A stretch of DNA of 5,619 bases from Microbacteriaceae bacterium (GTDB taxonomy: Bacteria > Actinomycetota > Actinomycetes > Actinomycetales > Microbacteriaceae), in assembly GCA_947452355.1 (NCBI GenBank), contig CANGCU010000084.1, positions 1 through 5,619 on the forward strand. The letters are read 5' to 3'. Every line of letters begins with the position of its first letter. The stretch's first letter is position 1. The notes beneath the pieces are model-generated. The model was given only the letters and a program-made list of their open reading frames with translations. It did not search any database and was not told the DNA's origin. Position numbers and translations under genes: made by a program. Below, piece after piece: positions 1 to 5,619 of this stretch.

Positions 1-491
1 AAGGCGCCGGTCAATAGTTGTCCTTCGATCGCGATGTTGACGACACCGACCCGTTCCGACATGATGCCTCCCATTGCGCCCAGCGCAAGCGGAACGGCAA
101 GTACGACGGCGTTACCCAGAATGAAGGCAAAGGGGAGGCTGTTGCCGGCCGCGAGCCACGCTAGCAAGGCGACAACGGCGCCCAGCCCGAAAAGGAGCGT
201 CAACCACAGCGGGGTTTTCGTTCCGCGAATGGCGAGGACAAAAGAAACGGCAGCGACGGCGACGAGCACAACTCCGAGAACGATTCCGACCAGGTTGGAC
301 GCGACGAGGAAGTCAGGAAGTTTGATGACGTCATCTTCTTTAGACCACTGAAACGCGACGGTCTCGGTTTTGCCGAAAATGCCGAACGCCCCGAGGACGA
401 CGAGGGCGAATGCGCCCATGAGATACGGGGTCTTTTTCGAGACGCTGACCTCAACCTGTGAGAACAGCCCCGGTGTCACAACCGTGCTCAT
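1..491 (-). CDS. Nucleoside-type ABC transporter permease 2, N-terminal part (cut by left edge)
   Basis: Second membrane subunit of the importer; with the preceding permease it should form the heterodimeric channel for the nucleoside (or related) substrate. I translated 163 codons from ATG at 491-489; the gene runs off the left edge, so well under half of a usual ~400-residue protein is visible. Hydrophobic segments lie at about residues 23-40, 61-88, 95-114 and 120-144. Residues 145-163 read SERVGVVNIAIEGQLLTGA, the characteristic motif of BPD_transp_2-family permeases (usually SERxGVVNIGxEG), and parallel residues 120-137 of permease 1. The start is supported by an AAAGGTGG Shine-Dalgarno site at 505-498, six bases upstream, and by an ATGA overlap with the stop of permease 1. 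Residues 41-60 are a charged extracytoplasmic-looking loop. The family is clear; the substrate is inferred from the neighbours. Confidence 0.93.
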   Translation of the reverse strand, partial: MSTVVTPGLFSQVEVSVSKKTPYLMGAFALVVLGAFGIFGKTETVAFQWSKEDDVIKLPDFLVASNLVGIVLGVVLVAVAAVSFVLAIRGTKTPLWLTLLFGLGAVVALLAWLAAGNSLPFAFILGNAVVLAVPLALGAMGGIMSERVGVVNIAIEGQLLTGA

Positions 492-1726
492 TTCCGGCCA
501 CCTTTCGTCACGAGTGAACGCCACCAATCAGCGACGACCGTCGACTTCTGAGGCGGTGGCAATCGGAAAATCGCCCGAACTAGCGGAGGCGCGGCGATGA
601 AGAGAACGATGAACCCCTGCACGACGCCGGTGATTTCCGGCGAGAGTCCGATGACCTGCATCGCCGGCGCGCCCGCCTTGAACGCTCCGAAAAGCAGCCC
701 AGCGAGCAACACACCGGGGGCGGTGGATGAGCCGAGCAACGCGACCGTGATTGCGTCGAATCCGATGGTTCCATCGATATCCGGGGTCATTCCGGCGCGC
801 GCACCCAACGCTTGGTTGACGGCGGCGAGCCCAACAAATGCTCCCGACACCGCCATCGCAATCATGAATGTGCGCTCAACGTTTATTCCTGCGGTTCGCG
901 CCGCATCCGGGTTGTGTCCGACCATACGGAATCGATAACCCATGGTGGAACGCTCCATGATCCACCAATACGCAAAGACACCAACGATGGCGAGGATAAA
1001 GCCCCAGTGCAAGGTGTACTGGTCACCGAGGAGGTAGGGAAGTTGTGCCGTTTCGGCCGGCGCATCCGATTTCGGAGTGCCACCACCGTCGACCTCGCGC
1101 AATAGTTCAGGAGTCCGGAAGAAATACGTAAGAATTCCCGCTGCGATGTAATTCATCATGATAGTCACGATGACCTCGTGGGCCCCGGTGCGTGCTTTCA
1201 GGAACCCAACCACTGCGGCATACGCTGCTGACGCGAGGATGGCCACGAGCGCCGCAACGACGAGGTGAACTCCCCACGGGAGTGACACGCGCGTTGAGAT
1301 CCAGGTCGCCCACAACGCACCGAACAACAATTGTCCGCTCGCGCCAATGTTGAACAATCCGACCCGGAACGCGAGAGCGATTCCGAGCCCGGACGCGATC
1401 AGTGGGCCGGCGAACCTCAGAGTCTCGGTGAGCGGGCGAAAGGCGACAACGATGTCGTCCGCGGCGTAATTGTAAATAGATCCGCGGAAGAGAGCCGAAT
1501 AGCCGTCCGCAATCGCGGTCCACGCAGCTGCCAACGAATCCGCTGGCCTCGCGGTGAAATATTGTGCCGCCGTGAGGAACGCTTCGTTCGAAAAGACCAT
1601 AAAGAGCGCGCCAACGACAAATCCCAGCACCACTGAAAGAAGTGCCCGCGTTGCCCCACCGGACAGGATTTCCTTGAGCACCGCATTTCCGCGATTCACG
1701 ACGGGGGTTTCTACTGCGTTGTTCAT
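488..1726 (-). CDS. Nucleoside-type ABC transporter permease 1 (BPD_transp_2 family)
   Basis: Integral membrane subunit of an ABC importer of the NupP/YufP type, 412 residues, complete. About ten hydrophobic segments are visible; the first is near residues 27-46, followed by an extracytoplasmic stretch to about 103. Family motifs: FRVGLFNIGASGQLLFGA at 120-137, TGAHEVIVTIMMNYIA at 180-195 (commonly TGAxEVIxTIMxNYI), the cytoplasmic coupling segment GYRFRMVGHNPDAARTAGI at 263-281, and IGFDAITVALLGSSTAPGV from 321. The hydrophilic loop at 205-235 is rich in Gly, Asp and Pro, and the positively charged C-terminus is likely cytoplasmic. The ATG at 1726 has GGGAG at 1738-1734, seven bases upstream, inside the end of the ATPase gene. 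Its start overlaps the ATPase stop by ATGA, and its stop overlaps permease 2 the same way, indicating translational coupling. Length and motifs are normal for the family. Confidence 0.96.
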   Translation of the reverse strand: MNNAVETPVVNRGNAVLKEILSGGATRALLSVVLGFVVGALFMVFSNEAFLTAAQYFTARPADSLAAAWTAIADGYSALFRGSIYNYAADDIVVAFRPLTETLRFAGPLIASGLGIALAFRVGLFNIGASGQLLFGALWATWISTRVSLPWGVHLVVAALVAILASAAYAAVVGFLKARTGAHEVIVTIMMNYIAAGILTYFFRTPELLREVDGGGTPKSDAPAETAQLPYLLGDQYTLHWGFILAIVGVFAYWWIMERSTMGYRFRMVGHNPDAARTAGINVERTFMIAMAVSGAFVGLAAVNQALGARAGMTPDIDGTIGFDAITVALLGSSTAPGVLLAGLLFGAFKAGAPAMQVIGLSPEITGVVQGFIVLFIAAPPLVRAIFRLPPPQKSTVVADWWRSLVTKGGRK

Positions 1727-3222
1727 GCTGTCGCTCCCGCCATCATTCGCCCGAGTGTTTCACGCGACGTCGTCGCGTCGACGATTCCGACAATCTTTCC
1801 CCGGTACATGACGGCGATTCGATCGGCGAGAGCCGAAACCTCGTCTAGTTCTGTCGAAATAATCACAACCGGCTTGCCCGCATCACGAGTCGCAATGATG
1901 CGCTCGTGAATGAATTCAATCGACCCGACATCGACACCTCGCGTTGGCTGTGACGCGATGAGGAGGTTCAGGTCACGGCTCAGTTCACGGGCAACGACGA
2001 CCTTCTGTTGGTTTCCACCACTGAGTTGCTTGGCCAAGGTCGTCTGACTTGGAGTGCGAACGTCGTATTCGGTAATCAGTTCATCGGCGATGCGCGCGCG
2101 ATTGACGAAATCAATGCTGAGCCCCTTCGCGAACGGCGGACCGTATGAGCGGTTGACCATGAAGTTTTCGGCAATGGTGAAGTCCCCGACGAGTCCGTCT
2201 TTCGAGCGATCCTCCGGGATGTAACCCACTCCCGCATCGATGACCTCGCGAACGGTGGAATCGGTGATGTCCAGTTTCCCCAGAACGATTTTCCCTCCGG
2301 TCACGTCGCGCAACCCGACAAGAGCTTCGGCCAATTCCGTCTGCCCGTTGCCCTGTACCCCGGCTATGGCCAAGACTTCGCCGGCGTGAACGGTGAACGA
2401 GACGTCGTCGACTACCTTGTTGTGTCGATCACCGACCACGGTGAGGTTCGTCACGGTGAGTCCCGCGTCGCCCTTCTTCGGGGAATGTTTCTTCACATCG
2501 AGGTCAACTGCACGGCCCACCATCATCGTCGCCAAGGTTGACGCTGAATCGGTCGGCTTCGCGTCGCCGACAACTGCGCCGAGGCGGATGACCGTGATTC
2601 GGTCGGCGACCGCTTGCACTTCGCGAAGCTTGTGAGTGATGAAGACGATGGACGTTCCCGCTTTTGCGAGTCCCTTCATGATGGCCATCAGTTCGTCGGT
2701 TTCCTGCGGGGTGAGAACCGCTGTGGGTTCATCCAACACAAGGACCTTGGCATCGCGGGCGAGGGCTTTGATAATCTCAACGCGCTGCTGAGCGCCGACG
2801 GGAAGGTCTTCGACGAGAGCGTCAGGGTCAATGTCGAATCCGAATCGGTCGGAAATTTCGCGAACCAGTTTGCGCGCAGCCTCAAGATCGAGAGTGTCCA
2901 ACGCACCCGTCGGCTCGTGACCGAGCACGACATTTTCCGCAACAGTAAAGACGGGAATCAGCATGAAGTGTTGGTGGACCATTCCAATCCCGGCCGCCAT
3001 CGCGTCGCCTGGACCTTTGAAATTCTGGACAACATCGTCCAGCAAAATTTCTCCCTCATCAGCCGAATACAGACCGTAGAGGACGTTCATGAGGGTGGAC
3101 TTACCCGCACCGTTTTCGCCGAGCAGGGAATGAATCTCGCCGGATTTGACCACCAGGTCGATGTGGTCATTCGCGACGAGCGCGCCAAATCGCTTGGTGA
3201 TTCCACGGAGTTCGAGTTTCAT
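1723..3222 (-). CDS. Tandem-domain ABC ATPase of nucleoside/simple-sugar importer
   Basis: Cytoplasmic energy subunit, 499 residues with two fused nucleotide-binding domains, as in YufO/NupO and RbsA/MglA; it would drive uptake through the two permeases encoded next. Domain 1: Walker A GENGAGKST 35-43, Q-loop around Q84, signature-like LPVGAQQR 140-147, Walker B and catalytic Glu in LVLDEPT 161-167, switch His at 197. Domain 2: altered Walker A GVQGNGQTE 288-296 with no Lys, canonical LSGGNQQK 400-407, Walker B region LLIASQPTRGVD 420-431 where the Asp-Glu pair is replaced by Ser-Gln, and no switch His (IISTELDE 454-461). From memory of the family, the Gln in place of Glu is common in nucleoside-type members (LLIAAQPTRG), which favours nucleoside over ribose. 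ATG at 3222 follows AAGGA at 3234-3230 with seven bases between. It lies 78 bases after the receptor gene, behind a strong hairpin. Confidence 0.97.
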   Translation of the reverse strand: MKLELRGITKRFGALVANDHIDLVVKSGEIHSLLGENGAGKSTLMNVLYGLYSADEGEILLDDVVQNFKGPGDAMAAGIGMVHQHFMLIPVFTVAENVVLGHEPTGALDTLDLEAARKLVREISDRFGFDIDPDALVEDLPVGAQQRVEIIKALARDAKVLVLDEPTAVLTPQETDELMAIMKGLAKAGTSIVFITHKLREVQAVADRITVIRLGAVVGDAKPTDSASTLATMMVGRAVDLDVKKHSPKKGDAGLTVTNLTVVGDRHNKVVDDVSFTVHAGEVLAIAGVQGNGQTELAEALVGLRDVTGGKIVLGKLDITDSTVREVIDAGVGYIPEDRSKDGLVGDFTIAENFMVNRSYGPPFAKGLSIDFVNRARIADELITEYDVRTPSQTTLAKQLSGGNQQKVVVARELSRDLNLLIASQPTRGVDVGSIEFIHERIIATRDAGKPVVIISTELDEVSALADRIAVMYRGKIVGIVDATTSRETLGRMMAGATA

Positions 3223-3247
3223 CTTTTCGTCCTTGAAGAGATTGGTG

Positions 3248-3282
3248 CGGGGGCCGCCGAGACAGTGTCTCGACGACCCCCG
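3248..3282 (-). promoter_or_regulatory. Strong intercistronic hairpin between receptor and ATPase genes
   Basis: In minus-strand RNA, bases 3282-3267 pair with 3248-3263: 16 pairs, 14 Watson-Crick and two G-U (3276/3254 and 3273/3257), around a three-base loop (five if the closing pair opens). The base of the stem is six consecutive G-C pairs. It begins 18 bases after the receptor stop and ends 13 bases before the ATPase Shine-Dalgarno site. No U-tract follows on the minus strand, so it is not a classical intrinsic terminator. By analogy with other binding-protein operons, it probably protects the receptor mRNA from 3' decay or causes partial termination, giving more receptor than ATPase and permease. 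The structure is seen in the sequence; the function is inferred. Confidence 0.75.
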
Positions 3283-3300
3283 ACGTTAGCTTTTTACAGC

Positions 3301-4374
3301 CTAACCGAGCGGGTTGATCGACCCGTCGATGATGCCGGCCTGAAGCTCTGCGAGCTTCGCCTCAACGTCCGCCTGTGCTTGCGCACCGGAGTAGTTGGTG
3401 ATCGGCGAGAGAGCGGTTCCACCGTTCTCGAGCGTTCCGAGGTAGACGTCGCCGGTGAAGGCCTGTCCGTCAACAGCGGTCTGCTTGATGATGTCGAACA
3501 CGGCGAGAGTCATGCGCTTCTCAGCCGAGGTGAGGATCCACTGCGCGTATTCGGGCGAAGCGGCAGCGATGTCCTTGTCGACACCGATCATGCGTCCGTC
3601 AACACCGGATTCGGTGATGGCTTCCGAGACGGCACCGAACTGGTCGCCACCGACGGGGAAGATGACGTCGGCGCCGGCTTCGATCTGGCCAGCAGCAATC
3701 GTCTTCGACGTTCCCGAGTTGGGCGTGAAGTCACCGATGAAGTCACCCTTTTCGGATGCGGGGTCCCAACCAACGACCTTGACGTCCGTCGCGTTGTCCA
3801 TGCCCCACTGCATTGCTCCGTAGTAGAAGCCGGTCATGAAGTCGGTGACGGCAGGAATCTGCATTCCACCGTAGGTACCGACAACCTTCGAGGCCGACTG
3901 TGCGGCTGCGAGGTAACCTGCGAGGTACGACGACTGGTTCATCGCGTAGTTGATGGGCTTGAGGTTGGTAGCCCCATTTGACCATCCGTCAACGGTGACG
4001 AAGTTCATGTCGGGGTTTGCCTCAGCGGTGGCGTTAACGGCGTCAACCAAGTTGAAGCCAACGGCAATCGTGATGTCGCACTTCTGGTCAACCATGGCCT
4101 GAAGGTTCGGAGCGAAGTCATCCGGCGTTGCCGATTCGGCGTCTGCGGTCTGAACTCCGAGTTCGTCCTTAGCCTTCACGAGTCCTTCGTAAACCGACTG
4201 GTTGAAGGACTTGTCGTGCCACGATCCCTCGTCCGATACTGCGCAGGCAAGGTAGTCGATCTGGGCTACGGGGCCGGCGGTGTCGGTGGGTGCTGCGGCA
4301 CAACCGGTCAAGATGACCGTGGCTGCACTCGCAAGCGCGAGCCCAGTCCAGGCACGCGATGTGATGTTTTTCAC
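3301..4374 (-). CDS. BMP/PnrA-family nucleoside-binding lipoprotein (ABC importer receptor)
   Basis: Extracellular, lipid-anchored substrate-binding protein of 357 residues that delivers ligand to the permeases. Residues 1-24 form a lipoprotein signal: basic N-terminus, hydrophobic core and lipobox LTGC at 22-25, with C25 as the acylated residue after signal peptidase II cleavage. Family features follow: DEGSWHDKSFNQS at 48-60, GFN 106-108, YLAGYLAA 150-157, GGMQIPAVTDFMTGFYYG 169-186, IFPVGG 238-243, GVDKD 264-268 and TSAEK 282-286. These match the Bmp (PnrA) periplasmic-binding fold; characterised members bind purine or other nucleosides, so nucleoside is the best guess but the exact ligand is open. 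The start is GTG at 4374, chosen because the lipoprotein signal begins there and AGAGGA lies eight bases upstream. First gene of the importer operon, preceded by a 182-base intergenic region and followed by a hairpin. Bmp is a family label; I assign no symbol. Confidence 0.95.
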   Translation of the reverse strand: MKNITSRAWTGLALASAATVILTGCAAAPTDTAGPVAQIDYLACAVSDEGSWHDKSFNQSVYEGLVKAKDELGVQTADAESATPDDFAPNLQAMVDQKCDITIAVGFNLVDAVNATAEANPDMNFVTVDGWSNGATNLKPINYAMNQSSYLAGYLAAAQSASKVVGTYGGMQIPAVTDFMTGFYYGAMQWGMDNATDVKVVGWDPASEKGDFIGDFTPNSGTSKTIAAGQIEAGADVIFPVGGDQFGAVSEAITESGVDGRMIGVDKDIAAASPEYAQWILTSAEKRMTLAVFDIIKQTAVDGQAFTGDVYLGTLENGGTALSPITNYSGAQAQADVEAKLAELQAGIIDGSINPLG

Positions 4375-4391
4375 AGGGTGATTCCTCTCAT
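4375..4391 (-). promoter_or_regulatory. Ribosome binding site fixing the GTG start of the receptor gene
   Basis: AGAGGA at 4388-4383 is eight bases before the GTG at 4374, a normal spacing. The ATG at 4391-4389 just upstream is out of frame and reads only six codons to a TGA that overlaps the GTG. The GTG is therefore the correct start, giving a signal peptide of normal length with the lipobox Cys at residue 25. Confidence 0.7.
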
Positions 4392-4448
4392 TGGATGGTG
4401 TGGCTCCCAGTCCAGCGGATTCCGAACGGTCACCACGTCTCTGACTTC

Positions 4449-4477
4449 ATCTTATGGTCGGGCATTCGCGGAATAAA
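4449..4477 (-). promoter_or_regulatory. Candidate promoter for the nucleoside importer operon
   Basis: On the minus strand, TAAGAT at 4454-4449 fits the actinobacterial TANNNT -10 pattern. TTTATT lies 17 bases upstream at 4477-4472 and is a poor -35 (three of six TTGACA positions). Transcription would start near 4442, leaving a leader of about 68 bases before the GTG at 4374. I saw no better pair in the 182-base gap, and actinobacterial -35 elements are often weak. The importer differs in function from the manC-like gene upstream, so its own promoter is expected in this gap. The exact position is uncertain. Confidence 0.35.
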
Positions 4478-4492
4478 GTTTTCGGCGCGAAA
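4464..4492. promoter_or_regulatory. Two adjacent GCG-centred palindromes, possible operator
   Basis: ATTC-GCG-GAAT (4464-4474) and TTTCG-GCG-CGAAA (4480-4492) lie side by side with centres 17 bases apart. The first overlaps the spacer and the outer edge of the candidate -35, and the second sits just upstream of it, where a repressor or activator could act. Both have TTC/GAA arms around GCG, suggesting related half-sites. The arms are only four and five base pairs, so chance is possible. No regulator gene is in the window to link them to a family. Confidence 0.25.
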
Positions 4493-4532
4493 TACCCCCA
4501 AAAACGCCCGAATCGTTACATTTGAGGAACTT

Positions 4533-4541
4533 TTCGACGAA
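4533..4541. promoter_or_regulatory. Small palindrome TTCGACGAA, possible further half-site
   Basis: A four-plus-four palindrome around a central A at 4537, 16 bases after the manC-like stop on the minus strand. It has the same TTCG/CGAA arms as the 4480-4492 palindrome, with centres 51 bases apart. It could be an upstream member of the same operator set or a chance match; in GC-moderate DNA such a nine-base element is weak evidence alone. Confidence 0.15.
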
Positions 4542-4556
4542 TTCAACAGACCTCGG

Positions 4557-5619
4557 TCACAAGACCGCATCGTCTCCTGAACGGCGAATCTGTTCGACGA
4601 TGTTTTTAACCCGCTGTGCGTGAGCCGATGTCGTCACCAGCAGAGCATCCGGCGTGTCAACGACGACAATGTCCTTCACACCGATGAGGGAAATGAGTCG
4701 AGTTGTTTGCGACACGACGACACCGCTTGATCCTTCATTGAGGACTCGTGTGTTTTCGCCAAGCGTCGCGAGCACGTTCGCGCGGCCGTGCGTGTGGAGC
4801 CGAGCGAGGGACGCGAAATCCCCAACGTCATCCCATCGGAAATCACCGGGAATCACCGCGAGGCGATTATGTTCGGCCGCTGGCTCTGCAATCGAATAGT
4901 CAATGGCGACCGCGGGAATCGTTGGCCATACCCGCTCTACGACAGAAGCGCGGTCAGGCGTATCCCAGGCCGCCGCGATTTCCTCAATCGGGTCGGCGAC
5001 ATCCGGGCGATTCGCGCGAAGCTCGTCGAGTAACACGCTTGCTCGTGCGATGAACATCCCGGCGTTCCACAAGTGCGAGTCTCCGTCGACATATTCGGTC
5101 GCGGTCTCAAGGTCGGGTTTCTCCACGAAACGAACGACTCGCAGGGCGTGCGCAGCGTTGGGCACGTCCAGCGGCTCACCGGATTCGATGTACCCAAACG
5201 CAGTGGAGGGTGACGTCGGGCGAATCCCGATCGTCACGATGTACCCCGCGCCTGCCGTGGCAATTGCCTCGTTCACGGCGGCGGCGAAACGGCGCTCATC
5301 CTCGATGACATGGTCCGCGGCAAACGATCCGATAATCGCGTCGGGATTACGACGAACGAGAATCGCCGCGGCGAGGGCGATGGCCGCGGTGGAGTCTTTC
5401 GGCGATGGCTCGAGCACTGTGTTGTCGGTCGTGAGCATCGGTAATTCCTTGGCGATCGCCTTTGCGTGCGCCTTTCCGCACACGACCATGATGTTCTCAC
5501 CAGCGATTGGCTCCAGTCGATTCCACGTCTCTACAAGCAAACTGCGGCCACTTCCGGTCAGGTCATGAAGAAATTTGGGGGCGTCGGCACGGGAGAGCGG
5601 CCAGAGGCGGGAACCGATT
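4557..5619 (-). CDS. manC: Mannose-1-phosphate guanylyltransferase (5' end beyond right edge)
   Basis: Cytoplasmic enzyme making GDP-mannose from GTP and mannose-1-phosphate, the mannosyl donor for cell-envelope glycans and glycolipids. The frame stays open to the right edge: 353 codons before the TGA at 4559-4557. The first visible residues are IGSRLWPLSRADAPKFL, the nucleotidyltransferase signature that sits about ten residues from the N-terminus in relatives, so only a short start is missing. A TTG at 5540-5538 could be mistaken for the start, but the signature lies upstream of it, so it is an internal Leu. In visible numbering, other motifs are FAADHVIED about 99-107 (metal-binding Asp region), FGYIESGEP about 140-148, RFVEKPD about 162-168 (sugar-phosphate-binding Lys region), WNAGMFIARA about 184-193, DYSIAEPAAE about 241-250 and WDDVGDFASL about 263-272. 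No C-terminal isomerase domain is fused: this is the short form. manC (manB in mycobacteria) is a functional label. Confidence 0.95.
   Translation of the reverse strand, partial: IGSRLWPLSRADAPKFLHDLTGSGRSLLVETWNRLEPIAGENIMVVCGKAHAKAIAKELPMLTTDNTVLEPSPKDSTAAIALAAAILVRRNPDAIIGSFAADHVIEDERRFAAAVNEAIATAGAGYIVTIGIRPTSPSTAFGYIESGEPLDVPNAAHALRVVRFVEKPDLETATEYVDGDSHLWNAGMFIARASVLLDELRANRPDVADPIEEIAAAWDTPDRASVVERVWPTIPAVAIDYSIAEPAAEHNRLAVIPGDFRWDDVGDFASLARLHTHGRANVLATLGENTRVLNEGSSGVVVSQTTRLISLIGVKDIVVVDTPDALLVTTSAHAQRVKNIVEQIRRSGDDAVL

Noticed and set aside
3248..3295. The intercistronic hairpin read as a plus-strand terminator, because TTTTT occurs at 3291-3295.
   Set aside because: On the plus strand the stem has two C-A mismatches, the T run starts eight bases after the stem, and no plus-strand gene needs terminating here.
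2614..3981. A 455-codon open frame on the plus strand, antisense to the receptor and ATPase genes and running through the gap between them.
   Set aside because: Its codons are in exact antisense register with both genes, so it can stop only where they use the codons TTA, CTA or TCA, which are rare here; it ends at such a TCA (Ser 132 of the receptor). The product is rich in Val, Glu, Asp and Arg, with no recognisable fold, and both sense genes are unmistakable.
4371..4391. A six-codon reading frame (MRGITL) just before the receptor gene whose TGA overlaps the GTG start, like a leader peptide.
   Set aside because: It has no well-placed ribosome binding site of its own, and it contains the receptor's Shine-Dalgarno site, which explains its bases. 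Most likely chance.
4501..4519. A possible terminator for the manC-like gene: minus-strand AACG...CGTT followed by T residues.
   Set aside because: The stem has only four base pairs with a seven-base loop, too weak for an intrinsic terminator; the T run alone does not support a call.
4530..4546. Heat-shock-like or CIRCE-like GAA/TTC repeats near 4530-4545.
   Set aside because: The spacing and arm lengths do not fit the CIRCE element, and the genes are not chaperones.
4903..5568. A 221-codon open frame on the plus strand opposite the manC-like gene.
   Set aside because: Its product is a biased mix of Ala, Ser, Arg and Pro without a domain, and the opposite strand encodes a well-conserved enzyme over the whole stretch.

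Overview
The window looks like ordinary chromosomal DNA from an actinobacterium. Base composition is moderately GC-rich (roughly 57% by eye). One lipoprotein gene starts with GTG, ribosome binding sites are clear, and the protein sequences resemble Microbacteriaceae-type proteins. The family-level placement is an inference from memory of such proteins, not a search result. All five recognisable genes lie on the minus strand, so transcription runs from high to low coordinates.

From right to left in transcription order: (1) a mannose-1-phosphate guanylyltransferase gene (manC-like, 4557-5619) whose first few codons lie beyond the right edge. (2) A 182-base intergenic region (4375-4556) with a weak promoter candidate and several small palindromes. 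(3) A BMP/PnrA-type nucleoside-binding lipoprotein (3301-4374). (4) A 78-base gap holding a strong 16-pair hairpin. (5) A double-domain ABC ATPase (1723-3222). (6) A first BPD_transp_2-family permease (488-1726). (7) The N-terminal part of a second permease of the same family (1-491), cut by the left edge. The last three genes are joined by ATGA overlaps.

Genes 3 to 7 form a complete ABC importer of the BmpA-NupOPQ / YufN-O-P-Q type: lipid-anchored receptor, tandem ATPase and two permeases. The likely substrates are nucleosides or a related purine/pyrimidine compound. In many actinobacteria this operon continues into cytidine deaminase and thymidine/pyrimidine phosphorylase genes, which would lie past the left edge here. 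The manC-like gene makes GDP-mannose for glycan and glycolipid synthesis, and appears to be a neighbour rather than a functional partner.

I found no mobile element, CRISPR array, RNA gene or clearly new system. The observations most worth a second look are the intercistronic hairpin between receptor and ATPase genes, whose pairing is complete only in the minus-strand RNA, and a cluster of TTC/GAA palindromes in the receptor promoter region. A 455-codon open frame on the plus strand is explained as a codon-register artefact.
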